From: CAIKZJ01 sp041675325
GTDB lineage: Bacteria > Bacteroidota > Ignavibacteria > Tepidaquicellales > Tepidaquicellaceae
Length of the DNA: 64,000 nt
Direction of reading: 5' to 3'
NCBI GenBank assembly: GCA_041675325.1
Contig: JBAYUG010000005.1
Location: 1 to 64,000, forward strand
A program made the translations under genes and the position numbers. Below, one piece after another: positions 8,325 to 17,738 of the stretch. Numbering within the stretch: the first letter of the stretch is position 1; the number at the start of each line of letters is the position of its first letter. The notes under the pieces were generated by a model that had not been told where the DNA came from, did not search any database, and worked only from the letters and a program-made list of their open reading frames with translations.

Positions 8325-9419
8325 ATGTTAAAAAATAAGACTGTTGCAGTAGTTGTACCCGCATATAATGAAGAGACTCAAATAGGAAGGGTAATTGAAA
8401 CGATGCCGGATTTTGTTGACAGGATTGTGATTGTGAATGACTGTTCGAAAGACAGGACTGCGGAAATAGTGAGAAATTATATTAATTCAGAATTAAACCA
8501 TACAGATTTAGAAATTAAAATTGAAAAGGTCGAAAAAGGATTTTATAATCATGCTGAAATAGTAGAGCAGCAAATTAATACAGATGAGATGAGGTTTTAT
8601 ACACCATCAGAAGTTTTTAATGCAAAAGGAAACAAAGACAGAATTATACTTATCAATAATTTACAAAATTCAGGAGTCGGGGGCAGCATAGCTAGGGGAT
8701 ACAAGTGGTGCAAAGACAATAGAATAGATTGCACTGCTGTTATGGCAGGCGATGCACAAATGGACCCGTCTGAACTGGATGCAATTTGCAAACCAGTTAT
8801 TGAAAATGGTATCGACTATGTTAAAGGAAACAGACTAATTCACAGAAGTGCATGGCTTGTTGTACCTAAAATAAGATATTTCGGAAATTCCATTCTGTCA
8901 ATACTGACAAAAGTAGCATCAGGATACTGGAAAATATCAGACACACAAACCGGTTATACATCTATTTCGTTAGCTGCATTGAAAGCCATAAGGATTCATA
9001 AGATTTACAGAAATTATGGAATGCCAAATGATATACTTGTAAAACTTAATATAGCAATGTGCAGTATTAAAGAAATTGAAATAAAACCAGTTTATGATGT
9101 GGGTGAGAAATCGAAGATTAAACTTGTGAAAGTAATACCCAAAATTTCATTTTTACTATTTCGTTCTTTCTTTAAAAGATTATGGATAAAATATTTATTC
9201 AGAGATTTTCACCCATTATTTATTTTATACCATTTTGCAATTTTTTTGTTCATAGTATGGCTTCCGTATCTTTATAAAATAAGCATCAAAATATCTGAGG
9301 GTGCAAACGTATCGTTTGAAACATTATTCGCATTCACATTTTTAGGCATTACCTCTTTCCAGTCATTTTTATTTGCAATGTGGATGGATATCCAAGATAA
9401 TGAGAGATTGTACAAATAG
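8325..9419 (+). CDS. Family 2 glycosyltransferase with C-terminal membrane helices
   Basis: A 364-residue GT-A fold transferase. The nucleotide-sugar binding start VVVPAYNEE is at residues 9-17, and the metal/substrate motif is AGDAQMDP with Asp143. Acceptor-domain features are GNRL and the QTGYTSIS stretch. Two hydrophobic segments after residue 290 anchor it in the membrane, as in polyprenyl-phosphate glycosyltransferases. Donor and acceptor are unknown. A weak alternative is a dolichyl-phosphate-type mannosyltransferase role. It precedes the amidotransferase gene with only a 12-base gap, so both are probably co-transcribed. Confidence 0.88.
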   Translation: MLKNKTVAVVVPAYNEETQIGRVIETMPDFVDRIVIVNDCSKDRTAEIVRNYINSELNHTDLEIKIEKVEKGFYNHAEIVEQQINTDEMRFYTPSEVFNAKGNKDRIILINNLQNSGVGGSIARGYKWCKDNRIDCTAVMAGDAQMDPSELDAICKPVIENGIDYVKGNRLIHRSAWLVVPKIRYFGNSILSILTKVASGYWKISDTQTGYTSISLAALKAIRIHKIYRNYGMPNDILVKLNIAMCSIKEIEIKPVYDVGEKSKIKLVKVIPKISFLLFRSFFKRLWIKYLFRDFHPLFILYHFAIFLFIVWLPYLYKISIKISEGANVSFETLFAFTFLGITSFQSFLFAMWMDIQDNERLYK

Positions 9420-9431
9420 TTATAATTAATT

Positions 9432-11438
9432 ATGTGCGGAATATTTGGTATATTAGCAAAAAGCAATTCCGAAATAACAGACAGATACACAAAAATCCTA
9501 AAACATCTTTTTGTTTTATCTGAGTCACGAGGGAAAGAAGCGTCCGGATTCGCAACGATAGAAAATGGCTCGATTTGTTATCATAAAACTCCATTTGCCG
9601 CAACAGAATTAATAAAATCAAAGGAGTTTAATAATTACTTTAATATTTTTACCAATTTGAAGCAGGATTCATATTTAACAATTGGGCACTCCAGACTCGT
9701 AACAAACGGATATGAACATTTTAACAAGAATAATCAACCGGTAGTAAAGAAAGGGATATGTGCTGTACATAACGGAATAATTGTCAATCCTGAAGAAATA
9801 TGGAAGGAAATGCCAAATGAAGTAAAGCAAAGTGATCTTGATACAGAATTAATTCCTACAATTATTGGGGATTATTTATCACATGAAACGGACATGTCTA
9901 AAATTTTATATGAGTTTTATGCACAAATCTATGGGATGACAACAACCGCAATGTTATTTGACAAATATGATGATTTGCTACTTGCGACAAACAACGGATC
10001 TTTGTATTACATTTATGATAAGAATAAGTTGTCATTTATTTTTGCATCCGAACAATATATACTTAAAAAATTAATAACAGATAGGAATTTAACTGATTTT
10101 TTTGATTTAGATGATATTAAAAAACTTAAACCCAGAACGGGTTTAGTTATAAATGTTCAATCTTTAAAAAACAGGCTTTTCGATATACTTGAAGGAGGTG
10201 AAAAAGTTTATTTAACAGAAACATCAACCATAAGAAAATTCAATGAAATAATTTCTACAAACGACAAAAAAATTTACAAGAATACAAGTTTTGAACACAA
10301 CAATAACAATGTTCCGAAGCAATTCATTGATAATTATTATAAAAGAAAAGATAGGATTGCAATAATTAAAAGATGCATAAAATGCATTCTTCCAGAGACA
10401 TTTCCATTTATAGAATTTGATAATGATGGTGTGTGCAATTTTTGCAGAAACTATAATAAAATAGAATATAAGGGAAAAGACGAGCTGGCGAAATTAGCGG
10501 AGGGGCACAAGAAAGAAAATTCCTTGCATCACTGCCTAATGCCATTCAGCGGAGGAAGAGATAGCAGCTATGCACTTCATTTTGCTGTCAAAGAACTTGG
10601 ATTGAGACCTCTTGCATATTCTTACGACTGGGGAATGATAACCGATTTAGCAAGAAGGAACCAATCACGAATGTGTGATAAACTCGGTGTAGAACATATA
10701 TTAATATCTGCTGATATAAGGAAAAAGAGAAAAAACATTCACAAAAATGTTTCTGCCTGGTTGAAGCGGCCGAGTCTTGGAACAGTTCCGCTTTTTATGG
10801 CAGGAGATAAACAGTATTTCTATTATGCAAACTTATTAATGAAGCAAAATAATCTCAAACTTTCTATTTTAGGTGAAAATTTGCTGGAGATAACAAATTT
10901 CAAGTCAGGTTTTTGCGGAATCCCGCCAAAATTTGAAAAAGGAGATACATATAGTTTAAGAACAAAAGACAAGATTAAAATGCTCTTATATTACGGAAAA
11001 GAATATTTACTTAATACTGCTTATTTAAACACATCAATGCTTGACACGCTCGATGCATTTAAATCATATTATGTTATTGAGCATCAAAACATTAATCTTT
11101 TTAGCTATATAAAATGGGATGAAGATATTATTACTAAAACATTACTTGAGGAATACGATTGGGAAACAGACCCGGGAACAAATACAACCTGGCGCATAGG
11201 AGACGGTACAGCTGCATTTTATAATTATATTTATTACATAGTTGCCGGATTCACAGAAAATGATACATTCAGTAGTAATCAAATTAGAGAGGGCGATTTA
11301 AATAGAGAAGAAGCGCTTCAGAAATCAATCGAGGAAAATAAACCCAGGTGGGATTCAATTCAGTGGTATTGCAATACAATACAAGTGGATTTTAAATATA
11401 CAATTAAAGTTGTTAATGAAATTAAAACCCTTTATTGA
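9432..11438 (+). CDS. Glutaminase-WbpG fusion: sugar amidotransferase
   Basis: A 668-residue two-part enzyme. Residues 1 to about 250 form a class II glutamine amidotransferase domain with nucleophile Cys2 (MCGIFGIL). Residues from about 310 match N-acetyl sugar amidotransferases of the WbpG/PseA type: paired cysteines CIKC (315-318) and CNFC (335-338), and PP-loop PFSGGRDSS (about 371-379) for ATP. WbpG turns an acetamido into an acetamidino group on surface sugars and normally takes ammonia from a separate HisH-like glutaminase; here a class II glutaminase is fused. Its target is probably the diacetamido sugar made by the WbpB/D/E-like genes of this locus. Confidence 0.85.
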   Translation: MCGIFGILAKSNSEITDRYTKILKHLFVLSESRGKEASGFATIENGSICYHKTPFAATELIKSKEFNNYFNIFTNLKQDSYLTIGHSRLVTNGYEHFNKNNQPVVKKGICAVHNGIIVNPEEIWKEMPNEVKQSDLDTELIPTIIGDYLSHETDMSKILYEFYAQIYGMTTTAMLFDKYDDLLLATNNGSLYYIYDKNKLSFIFASEQYILKKLITDRNLTDFFDLDDIKKLKPRTGLVINVQSLKNRLFDILEGGEKVYLTETSTIRKFNEIISTNDKKIYKNTSFEHNNNNVPKQFIDNYYKRKDRIAIIKRCIKCILPETFPFIEFDNDGVCNFCRNYNKIEYKGKDELAKLAEGHKKENSLHHCLMPFSGGRDSSYALHFAVKELGLRPLAYSYDWGMITDLARRNQSRMCDKLGVEHILISADIRKKRKNIHKNVSAWLKRPSLGTVPLFMAGDKQYFYYANLLMKQNNLKLSILGENLLEITNFKSGFCGIPPKFEKGDTYSLRTKDKIKMLLYYGKEYLLNTAYLNTSMLDTLDAFKSYYVIEHQNINLFSYIKWDEDIITKTLLEEYDWETDPGTNTTWRIGDGTAAFYNYIYYIVAGFTENDTFSSNQIREGDLNREEALQKSIEENKPRWDSIQWYCNTIQVDFKYTIKVVNEIKTLY

Positions 11439-11480
11439 AATAACAAACAAAGAATAAAAAATTGATAAAAGACAAATTAA

Positions 11481-12110
11481 ATGAAACAAGAAGAGCACTT
11501 ATCAGCAGACGAGTTATTTGATTATTGTTTAAAAGAGTATGATAGCAACAACAAATTAGTTAAAAAATTATTTGACAATTTCTTTAGTAAGATTGAAGAT
11601 GTTGTTAAAAACATACCGCAAAACGCAAGAATACTTGAAGTCGGATGTGGAGCCGCGGAGTCCTCCAGAAGATTATTTAAAATGCTAAAAAATCAACATT
11701 TCGAGGCATCTGAGTATGACGAGAGGTATGTTACTAAATTAAGTACAATTAATTTACCTTTTATAATTACGCAAGAATCTGTCTATGAAATGAGAAGAGA
11801 AGACAACAGCTTTGACTGCATTTTTCTTTTAGAAGTTTTGGAACACTTAGAATTTCCGGAGAAAGCAAAAAAAGAATTGTGTCGTGTCAGTAGAAAGAAT
11901 GTTGTTATTTCTGTACCTAACGAACCAATATGGAAATTTAGTAATATTTTAAGAGGAAAATATATAAGATTTGGAGGTAATACACCCGGGCATATAAATC
12001 ACTATTCTGTAAGAAGTTTGTCAAAGTTTTTTTCTACTCATTTTAATATTATCAAAATTTATAAACCGTTTCCTTGGTTAATCATTATTTTGGAAAAAAA
12101 ACTGCAATGA
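11481..12110 (+). CDS. Class I SAM-dependent methyltransferase
   Basis: A 209-residue methyltransferase (Methyltransf_11 type). The SAM-binding loop ILEVGCGAAESS lies around residues 50-61, the acidic residue closing the ribose follows in ASEYDERY, and FDCIFLLEVLEHLEFP is the typical post-motif. The C-terminal part, with NTPGHINHYSVRSL, is like that of methyltransferases in glycan clusters. The likely substrate is a sugar or a lipid-linked intermediate of this locus. Confidence 0.85.
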   Translation: MKQEEHLSADELFDYCLKEYDSNNKLVKKLFDNFFSKIEDVVKNIPQNARILEVGCGAAESSRRLFKMLKNQHFEASEYDERYVTKLSTINLPFIITQESVYEMRREDNSFDCIFLLEVLEHLEFPEKAKKELCRVSRKNVVISVPNEPIWKFSNILRGKYIRFGGNTPGHINHYSVRSLSKFFSTHFNIIKIYKPFPWLIIILEKKLQ

Positions 12111-12155
12111 TTAGAACGACGTATAAATTATGCTTTATTATATTTAAACAATTAT

Positions 12156-13097
12156 ATGCTTATGTCAGCTAATAAGTTTTTGAAATTAATTAAATTATTA
12201 CTGACGTCGGTATTTGTTTTTTTTATTATACAATATATTTTTAATAATTATCAAAATCTTATTAATTATGATTTTAAGATAAACATATATTTTTTATTAA
12301 TATCATTATTTATCTTAATTTTTTCAATACTTTATAATTTGAATTTATGGCATTTAATTACGAAGATTTTCAAGTGCAATTTAGATTATAGTCTTTCTAT
12401 AACTAAACGTATTAATTCTGAGTTAGGAAAATATTTACCGGGACGTGTATTAGGGTACGGATATCTATATCTAATTTATAAAAGACGGAAGAAAAACATT
12501 CAGGGGTTTATAATCAGTTCGTACTACGAACTACTTCTTACGACATTGGCATCTATAACATTATTTAGCATAATACAAAATTTCATAGATTATGATTATT
12601 TAAAAGATTACAGATTGTATTTTAACGCGGTAGGAATATTTAGTTTTATAATAATACATCCAAAAATAGTAGAATATTTAATAAAAATATTAAATACTAT
12701 AAAATCCGATAAAATTATTACCAACCATATAAAAAATGAATACAAGAATATATTAATAATTTACTTTGGCTATTTAACTATATGGTTTTTATTTGGATTT
12801 GCCTTCTATATTTTGGTTAATTCTATAACAAACGTCAGCGATACCGGGTTTCTTTATTGGACTGGATTATTTTCAGTATCCTCATTTGCTGGATTTTTGG
12901 CATTTTTTATGCCCTCAGGGCTGGGGGCAAGAGAGGGGATATTGATTATATTATTAAGCAGTATCGTGGGAGAGACAACAGCAATAATAATATCTATAGT
13001 TTCAAGGCTTTGGATAATTTCGGGAGACCTGATTTTGTTTGGAACAGTTAATTTAATGGTGTTAAGCAGGAAGTATATACTGCGGATGAACAAATAA
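12156..13097 (+). CDS. Flippase-like integral membrane protein (LPG-synthase TM / UPF0104 type)
   Basis: A 313-residue protein with about eight membrane helices. The stretch KRINSELGKYLPGRVLGYGYLY and the later FFMPSGLGAREGILIILL are hallmark motifs of the lysylphosphatidylglycerol-synthase transmembrane family. Many members sit in glycan clusters and have been proposed to move lipids or lipid-linked sugars; the exact function is unknown. The first ATG at 12156 is followed by another at 12162, and either could be used. The gene is notably AT-rich, like those following it. Confidence 0.82.
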   Translation: MLMSANKFLKLIKLLLTSVFVFFIIQYIFNNYQNLINYDFKINIYFLLISLFILIFSILYNLNLWHLITKIFKCNLDYSLSITKRINSELGKYLPGRVLGYGYLYLIYKRRKKNIQGFIISSYYELLLTTLASITLFSIIQNFIDYDYLKDYRLYFNAVGIFSFIIIHPKIVEYLIKILNTIKSDKIITNHIKNEYKNILIIYFGYLTIWFLFGFAFYILVNSITNVSDTGFLYWTGLFSVSSFAGFLAFFMPSGLGAREGILIILLSSIVGETTAIIISIVSRLWIISGDLILFGTVNLMVLSRKYILRMNK

Positions 13098-13134
13098 ATG
13101 AAATAATTAACTTCTGACTTCTTCATTTGTTAAA

Positions 13135-13320
13135 TTATTTAAATAGTCTAAAAATTGGGATAAGTTCTGCATAACTACGTGGAAGAAGCCAGTCTTTTTT
13201 AACGAGAAATAAAATTAAATTTAATATATTTAACGCAAAATACAATCCAAGAAATTTTAAGAAAATAGTTGATATGGAATATTGTTCTGCTTCAGATGGA
13301 ATTGAACAAAAGACAAAGGT
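13135..13320 (-). pseudogene. 3' remnant of a membrane-protein gene, reverse strand
   Basis: Read on the minus strand, 61 sense codons run without interruption to a stop at 13135-13137. They encode a hydrophobic helix (FLGLYFALNILNLILFLV) followed by KKDWLLPRSYAELIPIFRLF, which looks like the cytoplasmic C-terminus of a polytopic membrane protein. Upstream in the same frame several stops appear at once, and no start codon is available. I take it as the surviving end of a gene oriented against the rest of the locus. The family was not recognised. Confidence 0.5.
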
Positions 13321-13822
13321 GCACTACTAATAGAACTAAATCTATGCCTTCACTTGACGAGAAGAAGTGGTCGATTTGCTTAGTGCAACGTGAGTTTATT
13401 TTACTTGATGAGCCGATTCCTGGAGAGACAAGTGATTAATCACGGCAAACCTTGATGAGTAACGAAGCAACTAAAGATACTATATTTTGAATTACCTTTT
13501 AGTAAAAATCTAATTTGCGCTACCCCAATAAAACAAATATCAAATTACCGGTATTTGACTACTTCTTTTACAATTTTGAGTTTCTTAAGATTTATTTTCA
13601 TATTTTATACCTCGAGAATTGAGATTAATAAGTATTGAACAATATTGATATTTAAAAAAATCCCAGTCGGATATTTTCGGGGACATCCTCTATTTTTTTG
13701 TTTTTATTGATAATTGGGGAATATAATATTCATTTTATCATTTATCGATAAATTAAAAACATTTTTGAAAAGACCAGATTATTTTTTTCATTAAATGCTA
13801 CAAGAAGACTTATAAATCATGT
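13138..13822. other. 685-bp gap with gene debris
   Basis: Apart from the reverse-strand remnant at 13135-13320, a 31-codon open frame on the plus strand (13344-13439, MPSLDEKKWSICLVQREF to the end GETSD) stands out by composition but has no recognisable family. The rest is AT-rich with frequent stops on both strands. The segment looks like decayed coding DNA between two glycan genes. Confidence 0.5.
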
Positions 13823-15091
13823 ATGATTAAAAATAATTCTATTACATATTATTTAAAAAATAATGAAAGACATTTTCTTATATTATTATTTATTGTCACT
13901 TTTTTGTTGAGATCAATATATGCATTTATAGCATTTAATAATAATAATACAGCCAGTTGGGCAGATGATTGGGAATACCTTTCAATGGGAACTCAGATAT
14001 CAAGTGGTGTTTGGGATCCCAGAATAATAAATGATGGAAGACACATGCAGGTTGCACCATTATTACCTATAATAATTGCAATATCTTTAAAAATTATTGG
14101 TAATTCATATATCCCGATATTTATTTTGAATTGTATTTTAACATCACTTCTTGTTCCTTTATTATATTTGGTTGGAAAAGAATTATTTAATCGGAAAATC
14201 GCAATCTTATTTTCAATTTGGGGTTTATTTTATTTAGATTATTGCAAGTATAATCCTCATCTTTTGAAAGAACCTTTAGTTTTCTTTTTTCTTCCATTAA
14301 CATTATATTATTTAATTAAATCAATTAAATATGATTTCAAGTTATTTTATATTTTTGTTCTTTCCATATCATTTGTTTTATTAATCCATTCTGATGAAAG
14401 ATACTTCATGTATTTTCCGTTGTTAACTATGTTATTTTTCGTAAAACGGAATATGCCAAGGGAGAAAATTATTAAACCGATAATTCAGTTTACGGGGATT
14501 GTATTTATCTTAATGACTCCTTGGCTGATAAGAAATTATATAATATTTAATCAGTTGGTCATAATATCACCACGAACGACTGTTTTTACCTCAGAAATAA
14601 TCGGTTCTAATATTAATGAGATGAATTTCTCTTATGAGGATTCCCAACGTGACACCATAACAGCAAGAAAAATAAAAGCAATCGAGTTTGGTAAGTTACA
14701 CAACATTACACCATACAAATTTGATAAAGGACAAATGTATTTAAAAGCTATTATTAATTATTGGCAACCTGCATACATAAATCCAACTTTTATTCAAGAT
14801 GGGTATAGACCTCAATTATGGTCATTGTGGCACAATTTGGCGGGAATATTATTGTATGGAATATTTCTACCGTTTTATATTATTGGATTATATTTTATGT
14901 TAAAAAAGAAAATATATTCGGGATTTATAATCTCCTTAATACCTATTCTTCACGGTATCATACACATATATATGATATGGCCTTTGGAAAGATATCGTTC
15001 ACCCACTGTTTTTATTATTGTGTGTGTATCATTTTATGCTATTTCTCAAATATCAGAAAAAATCAAGAATAAAATGAAGTGTCACTTTTAA
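13823..15091 (+). CDS. GT-C membrane glycosyltransferase (ArnT/PMT-like, family 39)
   Basis: A 422-residue polytopic membrane protein. The acidic first-loop motif ADDWEYL (residues 47-53) after the first helix is the position of the catalytic aspartates in PMT/ArnT-type enzymes, which use polyprenyl-phosphate sugars. About ten hydrophobic segments follow, and a large extracytoplasmic loop around residues 240-330 precedes the last helices. It probably decorates the polymer or a lipid carrier outside the membrane. It stands alone between two long gaps, so it may have its own promoter. Confidence 0.8.
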   Translation: MIKNNSITYYLKNNERHFLILLFIVTFLLRSIYAFIAFNNNNTASWADDWEYLSMGTQISSGVWDPRIINDGRHMQVAPLLPIIIAISLKIIGNSYIPIFILNCILTSLLVPLLYLVGKELFNRKIAILFSIWGLFYLDYCKYNPHLLKEPLVFFFLPLTLYYLIKSIKYDFKLFYIFVLSISFVLLIHSDERYFMYFPLLTMLFFVKRNMPREKIIKPIIQFTGIVFILMTPWLIRNYIIFNQLVIISPRTTVFTSEIIGSNINEMNFSYEDSQRDTITARKIKAIEFGKLHNITPYKFDKGQMYLKAIINYWQPAYINPTFIQDGYRPQLWSLWHNLAGILLYGIFLPFYIIGLYFMLKKKIYSGFIISLIPILHGIIHIYMIWPLERYRSPTVFIIVCVSFYAISQISEKIKNKMKCHF

Positions 15092-15634
15092 AATTAATCT
15101 TGTTATGACTCAAAAGGATTGGATAAATTGAAAATATTAATAATTTAACTTAAACAGAGATAGACACACACAAATAAAGTTAATCCTTATTACAACAAAT
15201 ACTAGCAAAATTTACTATATGTTAAAAGTATAATGAAAAACGGTCACCTTTTTTGACTAATTTATCAGTATTGATAAAAAAGCACGAAATTAATAAATAG
15301 AAATAGCCTTGAAAGAAAAAGAATTAACCTTGATTTGATATTATTACGTATTCAAAATATTATGCAACCTTTTTTAAAGATTCTTATCTTTTAAATGAAA
15401 TATGGAATCAAACGGATAAAGAAATAATATTTCGTACAATTTAATGTGATTATAAAGATTAATTAAATTATTTTATATTTAATTATCCTTAATTTTATTT
15501 TTAGATTGCTATTCAGGCAATTCAATATTCTCCAAATATATAAAAACAATTTTATTTAAATAAATTTTAACTGTTTGTAAAATTAATAAAAATCAATAAA
15601 TTGAGACAATATTTTATATTAATATATTTATAGC
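15092..15634. other. 543-bp AT-rich gap with possible coding remnant
   Basis: The gap is very AT-rich. A 31-codon stretch without start codon (15349-15444, YSKYYATFFKDSYLLNE and a C-terminal IFRTI before the stop) may be the end of a lost gene. No RNA gene, repeat family or terminator was recognised. Confidence 0.4.
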
Positions 15635-16366
15635 ATGTCATTAAAAAAAACATTTTATAAGCTTTTGACAAAAAGTTTAAGTAAGCACGGTTATACTTTT
15701 GAAAAAATCAATATTCGTAAAGATTATATATTAAGAAGGATTAAATTACTAAATTATTACAATATTGATTTAGTATTAGATATTGGAGCTAATGTAGGGC
15801 AGTACGCGGAAGGATTATTTAAAAATAAATATCGAGGGGATGTTATTTCATTTGAGCCCTTAAAAAACGAATTTAATATACTAGAAAGCAAAGCAAAGTT
15901 TTCAAATAATTGGAAAGCGCTTAATTATGCTTTTGGAAACACAGAAGGAAAAGGTGTAATTAATATTGCCGGTAATACTGATAGTAGTTCATTACTTGAT
16001 ATGCTTCCAATTCACGAAATAATTAGACCATCGTCGAAATATATTGGAAAAGAAGATATTTATATTAATAAAATTGATTCAGTTTTTAATAAATTAACCC
16101 TGGGATATAATAATGTATTTGTTAAAATTGATGCTCAAGGATATGAATTTAATATTCTAGAAGGAGGAGTAAAATCTTTAAAAAATATAGTTGGATTACA
16201 ACTTGAAATGTCATTTGATCCATTATATAAAGATGAAAAATTATTGTGCGAGATAATTGGATATTTATCTCAATACAATTTTAAATTAATGTCAATAGAG
16301 CCTGGTACCGTAGATTATAACACTGGACGTATGTATCAAATTGATGGAATTTATTTTAAAGATTAA
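15635..16366 (+). CDS. FkbM-family methyltransferase
   Basis: A 243-residue FkbM-type SAM methyltransferase, a family that O-methylates sugars in many surface glycans. The SAM site is VLDIGANVGQYA (about residues 45-56). SFEPL marks the acidic ribose-binding region, and FVKIDAQGYEFNILEGG is the highly characteristic FkbM stretch. The end YQIDGIYFKD leads directly into the Wzx gene, whose start follows one base after the stop. Confidence 0.9.
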   Translation: MSLKKTFYKLLTKSLSKHGYTFEKINIRKDYILRRIKLLNYYNIDLVLDIGANVGQYAEGLFKNKYRGDVISFEPLKNEFNILESKAKFSNNWKALNYAFGNTEGKGVINIAGNTDSSSLLDMLPIHEIIRPSSKYIGKEDIYINKIDSVFNKLTLGYNNVFVKIDAQGYEFNILEGGVKSLKNIVGLQLEMSFDPLYKDEKLLCEIIGYLSQYNFKLMSIEPGTVDYNTGRMYQIDGIYFKD

Positions 16367-16367
16367 A

Positions 16368-17738
16368 ATGTTAGCTTACTTACATATAAAAGCTAATAAC
16401 CTTCTCGTAAAATTAGGAGTGAATCATAATAGAACGAAAAGAGCGTATTTAAATATTACTGGCTCATTCTTAATTAAAGGCTTAAGTATTTTAATTAGTT
16501 TTATACTTGTGCCTCTTACACTTGATTACATTGATCCTATCCGATATGGAATATGGATTACTCTTAGTTCTGTAGTAAACTGGTTTGGTTTCTTTGATAT
16601 TGGGTTGACAAATGGTTTAAGAAATAATTTTGCTCAAGCATTAGCTAATAATAAACATGAACTTGCAAAGATTTACGTAAGTACAACATATGCTTATTTG
16701 TTAATAATAATTACCATTGTATATTTAGTTTTCATTTTTGTAAATCCATACCTCAATTATAACAAAATACTAAATGTTAATATTGATTTAAATTCAGAAT
16801 TAAGTTTAATTGCATTAATTGTGTTTACTTTTTTCTGCTTTCGTTTTATACTGAAAATTATAACTACTATATTATCCGCAGATCAACGTTTGGCTAAAGC
16901 AGAAACATTTGATTTAATAGGCAAAATATTAACATTAATTACGATATTTATTTTAATAAAAACAACTTCAGGTTCACTGTTATATTTAAGTATAGCTTTA
17001 AGCAGTATTCCTGTCTTCGTTTTATTTATTTCGAGTATTTGGTTTTTTAATGGGAAATACAAACCTTATAGACCATCATTAAAGTCTATACAATTTAAAT
17101 ATTCCAGCAGCTTGGTAAACTTGGGAATAAAATTTTTTATTATACAATTAGCTGGTCTATTACTTTACCAAACAAATAATATTATTATTGCACAACTTTT
17201 CGGAGTTTCGAATGTAACACCCTATAATATTGCATTTAAATTATTTAGTCTAATTACTCTTGGATTTAGCATAATATCTACGCCGTTTTGGAGTGCCTTT
17301 ACGGAAGCATATACAATTTATGATTTTAGATGGATACAAAGTTCAGTACGAAATCTGTTTAAGATATGGATTTTGTTTTCAATTTTTGGATTATTGTTGC
17401 TTTTCAGTTCAGCATATATTTATAATTATTGGATCGGAAATAAAATTGATATACCTTTTGAACTTTCTTTAATTGTATGCATGAATGCCCTAATATTTTC
17501 ATTTAGTAATATATTCAGTATATTTTTAAACGGGATAGGTAAACTTAAATTACAGCTTGTTGTGAGTATTACTATAGCCCTTATAAATATCCCATTGTCC
17601 TTACTATTAGGGAAATTAATAGGAATATCCGGTGTTTTATTAACAAACACTATTCTTGGATTAATATCAATTTCTATTTTTCCAATTCAATACAGGAAAA
17701 TTGTTAGTGGAAAAGCAAAGGGCTTATGGAATCAATAA
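16368..17738 (+). CDS. wzx: Oligosaccharide flippase Wzx (MOP/MATE superfamily)
   Basis: A 456-residue polytopic protein with the PST/Wzx pattern: an N-terminal FLIKGLSILISFILVPLTL helix, then YGIWITLSSVVNWFGFFDIG and NGLRNNFAQA, a highly typical signature of O-antigen and capsule flippases. About 12-14 helices can be traced. It would move lipid-linked repeat units across the inner membrane for Wzy. I chose ATG 16368 because it directly follows the FkbM stop; the ORF can be extended to 16341, which would overlap the previous gene. The end overlaps the next glycosyltransferase start by 13 bases. Confidence 0.9.
   Translation: MLAYLHIKANNLLVKLGVNHNRTKRAYLNITGSFLIKGLSILISFILVPLTLDYIDPIRYGIWITLSSVVNWFGFFDIGLTNGLRNNFAQALANNKHELAKIYVSTTYAYLLIIITIVYLVFIFVNPYLNYNKILNVNIDLNSELSLIALIVFTFFCFRFILKIITTILSADQRLAKAETFDLIGKILTLITIFILIKTTSGSLLYLSIALSSIPVFVLFISSIWFFNGKYKPYRPSLKSIQFKYSSSLVNLGIKFFIIQLAGLLLYQTNNIIIAQLFGVSNVTPYNIAFKLFSLITLGFSIISTPFWSAFTEAYTIYDFRWIQSSVRNLFKIWILFSIFGLLLLFSSAYIYNYWIGNKIDIPFELSLIVCMNALIFSFSNIFSIFLNGIGKLKLQLVVSITIALINIPLSLLLGKLIGISGVLLTNTILGLISISIFPIQYRKIVSGKAKGLWNQ

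Noticed and set aside
12857..13051. 64-codon plus-strand frame within the flippase-like gene
   Set aside because: It lies entirely inside a well-supported membrane-protein gene in another frame.
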